Source of the DNA: Rickettsia sp.
Lineage (GTDB): Bacteria; Pseudomonadota; Alphaproteobacteria; Rickettsiales; Rickettsiaceae
Reading direction: 5' to 3'
Length of the DNA: 64,000 bases
Assembly: GCA_015657545.1 (NCBI GenBank)
Contig: JADHZC010000011.1
Coordinates: 62,001-126,000 of the forward strand
Shown here: piece after piece, positions 31,405-40,527 of the stretch
Position numbering within the stretch: position 1 is the first letter of the stretch
Layout: every line of letters begins with the position of its first letter
Notes under the pieces: model-generated
The model's database searches: none
What the model was told of the DNA's origin: nothing
Seen by the model: only the letters and a program-made list of their open reading frames with translations
Position numbers and translations under genes: made by a program

Positions 31405-32601
31405 ATGCAAACATTTGCTTGTAAAGAATCTTCCGGCAGAAGATTTTTTGATGTTTTTTTCCAAAAAATAGAAAAAAAAATGCCCAATCTTAAACAAAGA
31501 TATTTTGAAGTTGATAGAAATAGAATAATATATTCCAATGCATTCAGAAATTTACAACATAAAAATACTACCTTAAACTATTATGGAGACTTAAACGAGG
31601 GTAGGAACATTTTTGCTAAAACTGCATCTTTAGGTTATTTGACTAGAAGCCTTGGATCATTGCTAAATGTTAACGCAGATTTATCTGAAGTAATAGCTTT
31701 AACTTCTGGTCTTGCAGTTCCTACATTTGGAAATGCAGGAGAAATTTTTGCTAAAGAATTGTCAAATAGCCAAGAAAGTTTTGTCAGCTCATTTTATGCT
31801 TTCAAAATAGTAACACAAATAGAAAATTTGAGTATTAAACATAGTGGCATGAATCTCTCTAGAGAAGTATTAGAAAGCATTTTAAAATGTGATAATGCAT
31901 TTAAAACCAACAAATTACCTGGATATATTGTTGAATATAGAGATAATTTTAACCTAGATTTATCTAGCAATGCTCTTTTAGAATGTCAAGTTTTCACAGT
32001 AATACGTGATTTTATATCTGTTATTAATGATCTAGAAGATGCTTTAAGATTTAAACTAATATCTATTAAAGATTTTTACGAATCAGATTCTTTAATAGAA
32101 TATGCTCAAATTTTACTAAAAAAATCTTCAAATTTAGATAATGAATATTTAATTTTTGAAATAGGCAGAATATTGATTCATGAATTTTTTGAAGATGTGG
32201 TTTTCACAACTACCCAAAAAATATCCAATTTGAAAATAGTAACATTAGATGATGTTAGAAATTCAGATAAAAAAATAGTTTGTATTAGCCCAAAACAATT
32301 ACAAAAATTAGATAAGCTGAAACAATTTTTAATAGAAAAAATTCATATGACCCCTAAGGTAATATTTGTAATGAAAAAATTGAAAAGAATTTTATACAAA
32401 TTATATCACTTATATAAAAATGATCTAAGTTTATTACCTCAAAAATGGCAAAGAATGATACAAAATCATCCAGATAAACAAAATCAAATAGTTTTAGATT
32501 ATATTCTGTATATGAATGATAATTTTGCTATAATGCAGTATAAAAGATTTTTCAATTTGGAAAGTGAAGAAATGAATTTCTTAATTCAAAAATTAAATTG
32601 A
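31405..32601 (+). CDS. dGTPase-like protein lacking the HD metal ligands (pseudoenzyme)
   Basis: The length (398 residues) and block order match dGTP triphosphohydrolase (Dgt): FEVDRNRIIYSNAFRNLQ (34-51; family DRDRIIHSxAFRRLxxKTQV), GRNIFAKTASLGYLTRSL (66-83; family RTRLTHTLEVAxIxRSI), GLAVPTFGNAGE (102-113; family HDLGHTPFGHAGE), LECQVFTVIRDFISVINDLE (192-211; family EAQVAxLADDIAYNxHDxDD). Every HD-domain metal ligand is changed: LTHT to KTAS, HD to SG, GHAG to GNAG, DD to RD. The reading frame is clean. The gene sits in the conserved alphaproteobacterial order dgt-argS-SPOR. It probably cannot hydrolyse dNTPs; a structural or regulatory role is possible. Confidence 0.85.
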   Translation: MQTFACKESSGRRFFDVFFQKIEKKMPNLKQRYFEVDRNRIIYSNAFRNLQHKNTTLNYYGDLNEGRNIFAKTASLGYLTRSLGSLLNVNADLSEVIALTSGLAVPTFGNAGEIFAKELSNSQESFVSSFYAFKIVTQIENLSIKHSGMNLSREVLESILKCDNAFKTNKLPGYIVEYRDNFNLDLSSNALLECQVFTVIRDFISVINDLEDALRFKLISIKDFYESDSLIEYAQILLKKSSNLDNEYLIFEIGRILIHEFFEDVVFTTTQKISNLKIVTLDDVRNSDKKIVCISPKQLQKLDKLKQFLIEKIHMTPKVIFVMKKLKRILYKLYHLYKNDLSLLPQKWQRMIQNHPDKQNQIVLDYILYMNDNFAIMQYKRFFNLESEEMNFLIQKLN

Positions 32602-32660
32602 ATCCAAATAACAAATTTGTTACTATCTATTTTTTTTTAATAAAACTCTTATTCTAATCA

Positions 32661-34409
32661 ATGAATATGGATATTTTTGAACAAATTAAATTTGATATAG
32701 AATTTGTTGCTTCCAAACTGATAAAAGATAAGAATGAATGGAAATCTTACATTGTAGAATTTCCTAAAAACCCTTTAAATGGAGATATATATACAAATAT
32801 AGCGCTAGTTATAAAATCAAAAACTAATAAATCCATAAGTGAAATAGCATTTTTTTTTAAACAAGAATTAGAAAAATATGACTATATAGCGCATATTGAA
32901 ATTGCAGGAAGAGGATTCATAAATTTTACTATCAAGGCTTTTAAGTGGCAAGAATATCTAAACTATATATTAGAAGATAAGGAAAATTTTTGGGCTCCTA
33001 ATATAGGGAATCAAGCAAAAGTAAATATAGAGTATGTATCTGCTAATCCTACAGGCCCTTTACACATAGGGCATACAAGATGCGCAATATATGGGGATAT
33101 TCTATCTAATATTTTCAAAATAGCAGGATATGTTGTTACAAAGGAATATTACATAAATGATGCCGGATCTCAAATAGATAAATTAATAGAAACAGTATTT
33201 TTAAGATGCAAAGAAATCTTAACATCCCAAACTATCCAGATAAAAAATGATATGTATCCAGGGGAATATATTAAAGAAATTGCTCATGAATTGATCAAAA
33301 TTTACCAAAATAAACTCCTTGTAAGTGAAGAAAAAGATTTGAGAAATAAAGTCAAAAATTTTACCATAGCATATGTAATGTCTATTATAAAAAAAGATTT
33401 AGCATTATTAAACATAAAGCATGATGTTTTTACTTCTGAAAAACATTTACAAGATAATGGAATAATAGATAAAGCTATAGCTTTAGCAGAGAAGAAAAAT
33501 TGTTTTTATTATGGTATAATAGATCTTCCAAAGGGTAAATCATCAAAAGATCTAATTCAGAAAGAACAAATGCTTTTCAAATCTTCTCAATTTGGTGATG
33601 CTCAGGATAGACCTATAAAAAAACAAGATGGAAGCTGGACTTACCTTGCATCTGATTTTGCATATGCAAAAGATAAAATTGATAGAGGTTTTGATATTTT
33701 AATTTATGTCTTAGGAGCTGATCATAAAGGATATATAGAAAGAATAAAAGCTGTAGTTAAAGTGTTAAGTCAAAACAAAGTTAAATCTGTAGTAAAAACC
33801 AATGAATTGGTAAATTTTGTTACAAATGACAAAAATTTTAAAATGTCAAAAAGAAGCGGTAACATTATAACAATAAAAGATGTTTTAGATAAGGTAGGAC
33901 TAAATGCTTTAAGATTTATGATGGTTTCTAGAAAAAATGACTTAGAAATGGATTTTGATTTCACAAAGGTTGTAGCTCAAAGTAAAGATAATCCTATATT
34001 TTATATACAATATGCATATGTAAGAATTTTATCTATAATGAAAAGAGCAAAAAAACAATGCCCTGAAGCCTTAAAATTGTTCTATAATAAAGAATTTGAC
34101 CTATCTCTTCTTTCTAATGAAGAGGAAATACAAATTATAAAATTACTAGCAACTTGGCCTAAACTTATTGTGAGCATCTTAAAATCCTTTGAACCGCATA
34201 GGATTGCCAATTATACTTTAGAAATTGCATCAAAATTTCATTCTTTATGGAATATGGGTAAACTTGGTCAATCTAAAAATAACTATCTTTTTATAATAAC
34301 AGATAATCCAAAATTAACAGCATCAAGATTGGCATTTGCAGAATCAATACGTAAAGTTATTTTGAAATCTTTTGAATTAATAGGAATTCAAGCTTTAGAA
34401 GAGATGTAA
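32661..34409 (+). CDS. argS: arginyl-tRNA synthetase
   Basis: This class I synthetase charges tRNA-Arg. The 582 residues begin with the Add1 domain (GRGFINFTI, about 83-91), followed by SANPTGPLHIGHTR with the HIGH motif at 135-138, YYINDAGSQIDKL, the catalytic-core VLGADHKGYI, and KMSKRSGN (the KMSKS equivalent). The C-terminal helical anticodon domain (KFHSLWNMGKL) is complete. It is 59 bases after the dgt-like gene and 22 before the SPOR gene. Confidence 0.98.
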   Translation: MNMDIFEQIKFDIEFVASKLIKDKNEWKSYIVEFPKNPLNGDIYTNIALVIKSKTNKSISEIAFFFKQELEKYDYIAHIEIAGRGFINFTIKAFKWQEYLNYILEDKENFWAPNIGNQAKVNIEYVSANPTGPLHIGHTRCAIYGDILSNIFKIAGYVVTKEYYINDAGSQIDKLIETVFLRCKEILTSQTIQIKNDMYPGEYIKEIAHELIKIYQNKLLVSEEKDLRNKVKNFTIAYVMSIIKKDLALLNIKHDVFTSEKHLQDNGIIDKAIALAEKKNCFYYGIIDLPKGKSSKDLIQKEQMLFKSSQFGDAQDRPIKKQDGSWTYLASDFAYAKDKIDRGFDILIYVLGADHKGYIERIKAVVKVLSQNKVKSVVKTNELVNFVTNDKNFKMSKRSGNIITIKDVLDKVGLNALRFMMVSRKNDLEMDFDFTKVVAQSKDNPIFYIQYAYVRILSIMKRAKKQCPEALKLFYNKEFDLSLLSNEEEIQIIKLLATWPKLIVSILKSFEPHRIANYTLEIASKFHSLWNMGKLGQSKNNYLFIITDNPKLTASRLAFAESIRKVILKSFELIGIQALEEM

Positions 34410-34431
34410 TATGAATAGATTTTTGATGTAA

Positions 34432-35034
34432 ATGATCAGAAAAAAAAGTCTTGCTATGATAGTGATTTTTTTAATTTTGTGTTTCTTAATATTTTATTAT
34501 TCATCTGATATTAAAAAATATTTTTTTTCTAATGAAATTTTCACTATAGGTCCAGAATATACACAGTTTAAAATCAAACCGAATCAAAATAAAGATCTAA
34601 AGCACTTGTTAAAAAAGAAACATGAAATACCAAAATCTAAAGAAGTAGAGCCTATCTTATCTTTTGAGAACTTTGATCAAATAGACTATTTACTAGATAA
34701 ACTATATTTATTTGATGATGAAACATCTGAAATTAAAATAAATTTAGCAAAATTTAAAAGGCATAAATTCAAAGATCATTTTTCTAATAATTCATATATT
34801 GTAGAGTTAGGATTTTTTGATAATTTGCTAGAACTAGAATATTTTAAAGAAGATTTTAAAAAAAAATATGAATCTTCAAAAGAAAAGATAAACTTTATAG
34901 TAAAAACTGAACAAAATGCAGGAAAGAATTTTTTTATTCTTAATGTAGGCAAATATGACTCCTTGCAAAAAGCTAGCAATTTTTGTTATACGCTATTACA
35001 AAACGATTTGCTTTGCATAGCAAAAGAAGAGTGA
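34432..35034 (+). CDS. SPOR-domain membrane protein
   Basis: SPOR domains bind bare glycan strands at the division septum. The 200-residue protein has an N-terminal membrane segment (about 7-25, AMIVIFLILCFLIFYY), a linker, and a C-terminal SPOR-like fold: YIVELGFFDNLLELEYFKED (about 122-141), then NAGKNFFILNVGKYDSLQKA and NFCYTLLQNDLLCIA. This matches the family pattern of xVQLGxF ... YRVRVGPF ... C..L...G..C. It follows argS, the usual place for such a gene in alphaproteobacteria, where nagZ and scpA would normally come next but are absent here. Confidence 0.8.
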   Translation: MIRKKSLAMIVIFLILCFLIFYYSSDIKKYFFSNEIFTIGPEYTQFKIKPNQNKDLKHLLKKKHEIPKSKEVEPILSFENFDQIDYLLDKLYLFDDETSEIKINLAKFKRHKFKDHFSNNSYIVELGFFDNLLELEYFKEDFKKKYESSKEKINFIVKTEQNAGKNFFILNVGKYDSLQKASNFCYTLLQNDLLCIAKEE

Positions 35035-35160
35035 TTTTTATTTTCTTCAAATACCTAAAAGAAAGAGTCAAAAAAATGTTGCAAAATTTATTAAAAATAA
35101 TGAAAGAAACTTTTACTGTGAGAATAAAAATATTTCGTAAAATCTAAAATCCTGTTTACC

Positions 35161-35889
35161 CTACTGGAACAAAGACTTAGAAAAGTGATAAAATGCTATA
35201 GAAGCAGCGTTAGAAGCATTGAGACTTTCTATTTTACTAGAGATAGGAATTCTAACCCGAAAATCACAATTTTTTAATACCAAAGGCCTAATTCCATTAG
35301 ACTCTGAACCTATAACAAGAACTAATTTTTCTATATTGACTATATCTGATAATTTGTCAAAAGAACTTTCATTGCTCAAGCCAACAACCCAAAATCCTAA
35401 TTTTTTTAAAATATGTAAAATCTGATTAACATTAGGAATCATATAAATTTGACTATATTCTAAACATCCTGCAGCAGCTCTTGCTAAAAGGCCATTTTCA
35501 CAAGGAGTATTATGAATTGTTGTAATAAAATGCCTAATATTAAATGCATTAGCACTTCTAATGATTGCACCTATATTTTGAGAATCTTGCATTTGATCTA
35601 AGATAACAATGAATTTCTCTTTTTTACACTCACTAGCTATAAATTTTTTATGATAAATAGTCTTTAAATTAGCTATTATACCTTGATGATTATCATGTTT
35701 AAGAATTTGGGATATAAAACCATTGTCCTTAATCTCAAATTGGAATTTTTGTATAAGTAAAGAATATTTCTCATATATCCTTTGAGTGCAATATATTTTA
35801 TATATTTTCCTAAAAGGATTCTGCATTGCAGCAACAACAGCATGTTTTCCATACATAAAATAACAGCTATTTTTTTGCTCAAAATGCAT
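35161..35889 (-). CDS. rlmB: TrmH/SpoU-family RNA 2'-O-methyltransferase (RlmB-like)
   Basis: Enzymes of this family methylate a 2'-hydroxyl in rRNA (RlmB: G2251 of 23S) or tRNA using SAM, with a deep trefoil knot. From ATG at 35889 there are 242 residues: the substrate-binding YGKHAVVAAMQNP, then motif 1 LDQMQDSQNIGAIIRSANAF, motif 2 LVIGSESNGIRPLVLKNCD and motif 3 RIPISSKIESLNASNAASIA. All catalytic positions (Asn and Arg of NIGAIIR, Glu of GSESNG, and SLNAS) are kept. The chosen start lies 5 bases after the tig stop. A longer frame from 35958 would overlap tig by 65 bases and is less likely. Confidence 0.92.
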   Translation of the reverse strand: MHFEQKNSCYFMYGKHAVVAAMQNPFRKIYKIYCTQRIYEKYSLLIQKFQFEIKDNGFISQILKHDNHQGIIANLKTIYHKKFIASECKKEKFIVILDQMQDSQNIGAIIRSANAFNIRHFITTIHNTPCENGLLARAAAGCLEYSQIYMIPNVNQILHILKKLGFWVVGLSNESSFDKLSDIVNIEKLVLVIGSESNGIRPLVLKNCDFRVRIPISSKIESLNASNAASIAFYHFSKSLFQ

Positions 35890-35893
35890 AAAC

Positions 35894-37270
35894 TCAAAGT
35901 GAATGAAGGTTTTTGATAGATTTTTCAAGAGATTCCCTTGAAAAATTTTTATCTTCAAGATTTACTTGTTCTAAAATTTTTTTGACTGCTTTACGTTCTA
36001 ATTCTGGCCGTACAAGTGAATCCAATAATTGAGCATTTTGTTGATATATTTTGAAAATTTCTTTTTCTTTACCTGGAAATAAAGAAGCTTGATTATAAAT
36101 CATATTTCCAATTTCTTCTTTTGAAACTTCAATTTTATTTTTTAATACAAATTCTTCTATAAAAATTCCTATCCTGACCCTTCTCAATGCAATCTGCTCA
36201 AAATACTTCTCTCTGATGTCATCAGATTTATTGCTAATTTTGATAAATTCCAATTTATTAAGATATGCTAAATTATTTTTTAATAAATCAGATTCTTTAA
36301 TTTGATTTGTCTTAAAATTCAAATATTTTTGTTTCACCTGATCTATTTCCTTATTTAAGATAGTTTTAGGAACCTGAAATGTAAGAATTTTTTCTAACTC
36401 ATCAAATAATTTAATTTTTAAAAAATTTGCTTTCAAATCTTCACAATATTTTTCAAGCGATTGTTGAACAGAAATTTTTAGATCTTCGATTTTATCGAAT
36501 CCTAATTTGATAGAAACCTTATTATCTATTTTGAAGTTTTTTTTGGCTTTTAATATTTGAAGAGCTTTAATATGAAATTTGATTTCAGAAATACCATTTT
36601 TATCCAAATTTAAAGTTTGAATCGAAACAGTTTTTTCCTCATCTTTTTTAACATTAACTAATTCATCCTCTAATTCTGGCAAAAATATATTAGCTCCTAT
36701 TTCTATTTTTTGATTAGTAATAAAGGGTTTTTCAGATAATTTTTCACCTTCATAAGATTTGATATCCACTATAATCAAATCACCCTTAGAAGAAGCAATC
36801 TCAGAATCTTCATAAACACCATCTTCAATTTTTGCTAAGGAAAGAAGTATTTCTCTTCTAATATCTTCAATAGAAATTTTAAAAACAGGGTTTGGGATTT
36901 TTAACTCAGAAAATTTTGGAAATGAAAATGATGGTTTCAAAACCAAATCCATTTCAAATTCTAAATCAAGCCCTTCTTGACTCTTAATTTGAGTTATATT
37001 CGGAGATGATAATAATTCTAAATTTTCACTTTTTGTAATATTTTTTAAAGCTTTCTCAAAAGATTGTTGCACTACTTCCTGTCTAACAGCATCCCCATAT
37101 TTATTCTTTAAAATATGATCTGGTATTTTTCCTTTACGAAAACCATTCAATCTAATTGAATTACCTAATTCTTGAAATTTTAATTTAATATTCTCATTTA
37201 TTTGTGAAGAAGGAACAGTGATTTTGTAACTTACCTGAAGATCTTGATTTTTGATTTTAGTAAATTCCAT
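35894..37270 (-). CDS. tig: trigger factor
   Basis: Trigger factor is the ribosome-bound chaperone and peptidyl-prolyl isomerase. In the 458 residues, the ribosome-binding part carries NGFRKGKIPDHILKNKYGD (the GFRxGKxP signature, about 42-60). A PPIase (FKBP-like) domain follows (about 150-245), with a long helical C-terminal arm. The length is slightly above average. It shares a transcript with rlmB (stop to start 5 bases). tRNA-Leu lies upstream. In many bacteria tig precedes clpP, but not here. Confidence 0.96.
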   Translation of the reverse strand: MEFTKIKNQDLQVSYKITVPSSQINENIKLKFQELGNSIRLNGFRKGKIPDHILKNKYGDAVRQEVVQQSFEKALKNITKSENLELLSSPNITQIKSQEGLDLEFEMDLVLKPSFSFPKFSELKIPNPVFKISIEDIRREILLSLAKIEDGVYEDSEIASSKGDLIIVDIKSYEGEKLSEKPFITNQKIEIGANIFLPELEDELVNVKKDEEKTVSIQTLNLDKNGISEIKFHIKALQILKAKKNFKIDNKVSIKLGFDKIEDLKISVQQSLEKYCEDLKANFLKIKLFDELEKILTFQVPKTILNKEIDQVKQKYLNFKTNQIKESDLLKNNLAYLNKLEFIKISNKSDDIREKYFEQIALRRVRIGIFIEEFVLKNKIEVSKEEIGNMIYNQASLFPGKEKEIFKIYQQNAQLLDSLVRPELERKAVKKILEQVNLEDKNFSRESLEKSIKNLHSL

Positions 37271-37312
37271 TATTGGTAAAATAATAACTTATATAAAACA
37301 TTAAAACACATG

Positions 37313-37395
37313 TACGGATGGAGGGAGTCGAACCCTCACGCCTCTCGGCACTAGAACCTAAATCTAGCATGTCTACCAATTCCAGTCACATCCGC
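37313..37395 (-). tRNA. tRNA-Leu (UAG)
   Basis: On the minus strand the gene begins GCGGATGTGACTGGAATTGG. The acceptor pair is GCGGATG/CATCCGT, the anticodon stem CTAGA/TCTAG with loop TTTAGGT (anticodon TAG), a long variable arm (TGCCGAGAGGCGT) and T arm GAGGGTTCGACTCCCTC. CCA is not encoded. Confidence 0.95.
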
Positions 37396-37449
37396 GCAAA
37401 AAATAATTATATAAACAAACCGAAATCATGTCTACAAAACAATCAAGTT

Positions 37450-37875
37450 TATTCCTTAGTAGAATTCAAAAAAACTAACCTTTGACCATCTAAAGAATTT
37501 ATAAAGTGAACCCAGATCAAAATACTAATAAAATTCAAATTTCTACTAAAATAATTTTTATATAAATAGCCCTGAGATTAGATGATTTTATATTTGAGAT
37601 AATATCTATTTTTCCTAAAAAGTCACCAAATTTTGTTTAGACAATTTGATTTAAGATAGCAACTTAAAAATTTTTGAAGATTTTGCATATTCTAGATCTA
37701 GAGTCCAAACAACAGAATATATATATATTAGAATTCTTAAATGAAAATATAACAAATATTTCAATTGAAAAAATACTCTATAGAAGTAATTTCGTGACAA
37801 TTTTTATGTTTTGCTAAAAAAGTTCAGGAAAATTTTATAATATTTTTCTCAGAATGCTTACATAAAATTTCCTCT
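37450..37875 (-). pseudogene. decayed partial copy of ubiH
   Basis: This stretch aligns base by base with 40770-41170 inside the live ubiH gene, in the same orientation. Matching pieces include ATAATTTTTATATAAATAGCCC (here about 37551) against ATAATTTTTACATAAATAGCCC (about 40856), then AATTTTGTTTAGACAATTTG against AATTTTGTTTGGACAATTTG, and TTTCGTGACAATTTTTATGT against CTTCGTGACAATTTTCATGT. Small indels and stops break all frames, although translated pieces such as DGQRLVFLN still match AGQGLNLSI. It fills most of the gap between tRNA-Leu and the STAND-like gene. Edges are approximate. Confidence 0.85.
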
Positions 37876-37899
37876 TTTTAAAGAAGTAGCAGAAAGCTA

Positions 37900-39483
37900 T
37901 TAAAGAAGATAACTTTCTAAAATCATTTTTCTTTCTTCAAAATCCTTATTTTGAGAATTTTTTATAAAATCCAAAGATTTTTGAAAATATTCCTTAGATA
38001 ATTGTAAATCCTTTTTGACATAAAAATAGTATTTTCCTACAGAAATCATGTAATTGAAATAACTTTCTTTTAGTATTTGTAAAGGAAATATCCTAGGATA
38101 TATTTTTTTTTCCATTTTAATCAGCATTAACCAATTAAAAATATCTTCTGCAGCAGAATAGCTTCTATTATCAATATAAAAATTTAATAAAGAAGTAGCT
38201 AAGATAATTTTATGCATTTTATGAAAAAAAATCTTTGAAAATTTTTTGTTATAAAGCAATTTTTGAAAAATATATTCTTTTGAAAGAACCTTAGTAAAAT
38301 TTTGAGATAATGAATGTTTTTCATGATTCAATTGATATTCTATTATTGTATCCAAAAGATTACTATAAACTGCTGAATAACTAACCCTTTCATCTAATAA
38401 AACATATTTACTAACAACAGGATCTATTCTGTATATAGATTTACTTTTATCATAATAAAAACAATAAATTAAATTCATTTGTGTCAAATCTAACAACTCT
38501 GATACTGGATCCTTCCCTAATAACATTTTCGCAGTTTCTACAGAAAAATCTAATACTCCTGTTAAGGCTAATCTATGTAATAAATCTACGCTTGATCTTT
38601 TGAGATGTTTAGTAGAATGATTTATAATATTTTTAGCACGAGATGTAGAAGATATTGCTGCATTAGAAAGTTTAATATATTGTTCTAAATTCATATTATA
38701 TGATCTATTTACAATTTGAGCTGCAATGGTTGCTATATAAGGTTCATCAACAAATTGTTCAGATATATAATCGACAAAATCTGATTTAACATTTATTAAA
38801 AAACTTTTTGTTAAGGATTGTAAATCATGCCCCCAATTTTTGCTTTGTAATTTTACTAAATTTGGGAATTTTATAAAAATTTCTACTTCTTTTTTAACTA
38901 GAAAAACCAAATCTATGTTTTTACCTTCTGATTGAATGATCAAATCTTCTACTTTTGGGTAACTCGTATTATCAATTTTATCTAATATTAAAATAACATT
39001 ATAATGACACTCAGAAAAATATTTAAAAATATCTTTTAATTCAGTTTTACTAAGAAAAATATTTTTTTGTTTTTTTTTGTTTATGTTTTCAGCAAGCATT
39101 TCAAATTGAGGAAGAATATCTTTAGACATATCAATTTGCCAAGATATAATATATTTATTGTTAGCAATTAAAGATTGGATAATATGCCAAATATTGTCAT
39201 TCTGTTTTTTTGCATCTTGAATTATGAAACTTGCTTTCCTATCTTGTCTTATGAATTTCTTAAATACATGCAGTTCCTCTAGATGAGTCATAAGAAATGC
39301 ATATGGTTTGTCTATATTAGTTATTTCATTTTCAATATTATTAGAATCATGAGAAAAACCAGAAACATTGGATGTTAAGGATTCAAAACAAACCCATATA
39401 CTACAAATAAATAATATTAAAAATATTTTGTTGATTAAATTATTAAAATAAGATTTACAATTTTTTTTGATTAAAAATTTCAT
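37900..39483 (-). CDS. exported STAND/NB-ARC-like protein without P-loop
   Basis: The 527-residue protein (numbering from an upstream TTG would add 10) begins with a basic stretch and one hydrophobic helix (FLILFICSIWVCF), like an uncleaved or cleaved export signal. The next region resembles NB-ARC ATPases: IISWQIDMS (family IIWWINA), FEMLAENIN, and a Walker-B-like NVILILDKIDN. The place of the P-loop reads FIIQDAKKQNDNIWHIIQ, with no GxxGxGKT. A winged-helix-like part (LHRLALTGVLDFS ... SIYRIDPVVSKYVL) and TPR-like C-terminal helices (YYFYVKKDLQLSKEYFQKSL) follow. ATG at 39483 is preceded by AAGGA. The family call is inference from pattern. Periplasmic placement would be unusual. Confidence 0.55.
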   Translation of the reverse strand: MKFLIKKNCKSYFNNLINKIFLILFICSIWVCFESLTSNVSGFSHDSNNIENEITNIDKPYAFLMTHLEELHVFKKFIRQDRKASFIIQDAKKQNDNIWHIIQSLIANNKYIISWQIDMSKDILPQFEMLAENINKKKQKNIFLSKTELKDIFKYFSECHYNVILILDKIDNTSYPKVEDLIIQSEGKNIDLVFLVKKEVEIFIKFPNLVKLQSKNWGHDLQSLTKSFLINVKSDFVDYISEQFVDEPYIATIAAQIVNRSYNMNLEQYIKLSNAAISSTSRAKNIINHSTKHLKRSSVDLLHRLALTGVLDFSVETAKMLLGKDPVSELLDLTQMNLIYCFYYDKSKSIYRIDPVVSKYVLLDERVSYSAVYSNLLDTIIEYQLNHEKHSLSQNFTKVLSKEYIFQKLLYNKKFSKIFFHKMHKIILATSLLNFYIDNRSYSAAEDIFNWLMLIKMEKKIYPRIFPLQILKESYFNYMISVGKYYFYVKKDLQLSKEYFQKSLDFIKNSQNKDFEERKMILESYLL

Positions 39484-39721
39484 CTTCCTTATAAATTTTT
39501 CAACTAAAAACAAAATTCTTTAATTATTGTTTCAACCTTACTATAATATCTCTTTTTTTGCAATAAGAATTTATAAAAAGTAATAGATAGTCAATATAGA
39601 TAAATTGATTAAAATTTAAACTAATTTTTGTCACTATTTTAATATAACGATCTTGTATAAATTCTTTTTTTACTATAAAGTTTTATCAATATATTTTGTT
39701 TAATATTTCAATAAAGATTCT

Positions 39722-39994
39722 ATGAATATATCAAATATTTTAAATATTTTGAATAATCTTATAATTTTAACAATAGATATTTACTTGTTTGGATTATATA
39801 GCTATGAAACGTTAACTAAAAAAAAAGAAAACCCCTTTAAGTCAGAAAAAATAATATCTTATTGGGAAGAAATAAATCAAGATTTGTCAAGTATTTGGGA
39901 TAATTTCCAAAATTTTACACTAAAAGAGGAAAACTCTAATGATCTATATCATGTAGGGGAAGCATTCCAAAGTGACTGTGAATGCTCTAACTAA
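39722..39994 (+). CDS. small hypothetical membrane-anchored protein
   Basis: The 90-residue protein has a hydrophobic N-terminal half (about 8-30: LNNLIILTIDIYLFGLYSYE) and a charged, acidic C-terminal half ending DCECSN. I do not recognise it. It is transcribed divergently from the STAND-like gene (238-base gap) and lies 150 bases upstream of pntA2 on the same strand. The conserved-looking hydrophobic/acidic layout and the absence of overlap with other genes favour a real gene, but it could be a chance frame. Confidence 0.5.
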   Translation: MNISNILNILNNLIILTIDIYLFGLYSYETLTKKKENPFKSEKIISYWEEINQDLSSIWDNFQNFTLKEENSNDLYHVGEAFQSDCECSN

Positions 39995-40144
39995 AAAATT
40001 AATTATTTAATCTCAAGCAACAGATTTCTATCAAATTATTTGTAAAATGTTTTTACACTCTATCTTGATATTATTATTCATGATATAATGATTGCTTTAA
40101 ATTAGATCGCTTTGAATTAACTAATTATTAACATTAACAAATTT

Positions 40145-40507
40145 ATGACAAAATTTTTACAAGATATTTACACCATATATTATACAAAAATAATTACATT
40201 CAAAAATTTTGTAAATTTTTCAGAAATATTTATCAATTCTCTAACAATCTTCATGCTTGCGTGTTTTGTAGGATATTATGTGGTATTAAGAGTAAGTCCA
40301 GCACTTCACGCATCTTTGATGTCTATCACCAACGCAATTTCTGGAATAATTATAATAGGAGCTCTTATAACGAATGATTTTATAAAATTAGATTATAATT
40401 CTTGGATAGGTCTATTTTCTATATTTTTAGCTTCAATTAACATTTTTGGAGGAATAATAGTGACTAATAGAATGGTAAATATGTTTAAAAAACACAAAAA
40501 AGTTTAA
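40145..40507 (+). CDS. pntA2: NAD(P) transhydrogenase alpha subunit, membrane part (PntA2)
   Basis: The proton-translocating transhydrogenase makes NADPH from NADH. In alphaproteobacteria the alpha subunit is split, and this 120-residue part carries three or four membrane helices. The signature FVGYYVVLRVSPALHASLMS, then ITNAISGIIIIGALI (about 41-75) and the end ASINIFGGIIVTNRMVNMFK are plain. The other subunits (pntA1, pntB) usually adjoin it but are absent here, so the complex must be encoded at more than one place if it is complete. Confidence 0.93.
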   Translation: MTKFLQDIYTIYYTKIITFKNFVNFSEIFINSLTIFMLACFVGYYVVLRVSPALHASLMSITNAISGIIIIGALITNDFIKLDYNSWIGLFSIFLASINIFGGIIVTNRMVNMFKKHKKV

Positions 40508-40527
40508 AGAATACAAAAAATTAATTC

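Noticed and set aside
35890..35958. Longer rlmB start at 35958
   Set aside because: It would overlap tig by 65 bases and adds sequence not seen in the family; the ATG at 35889 fits better.
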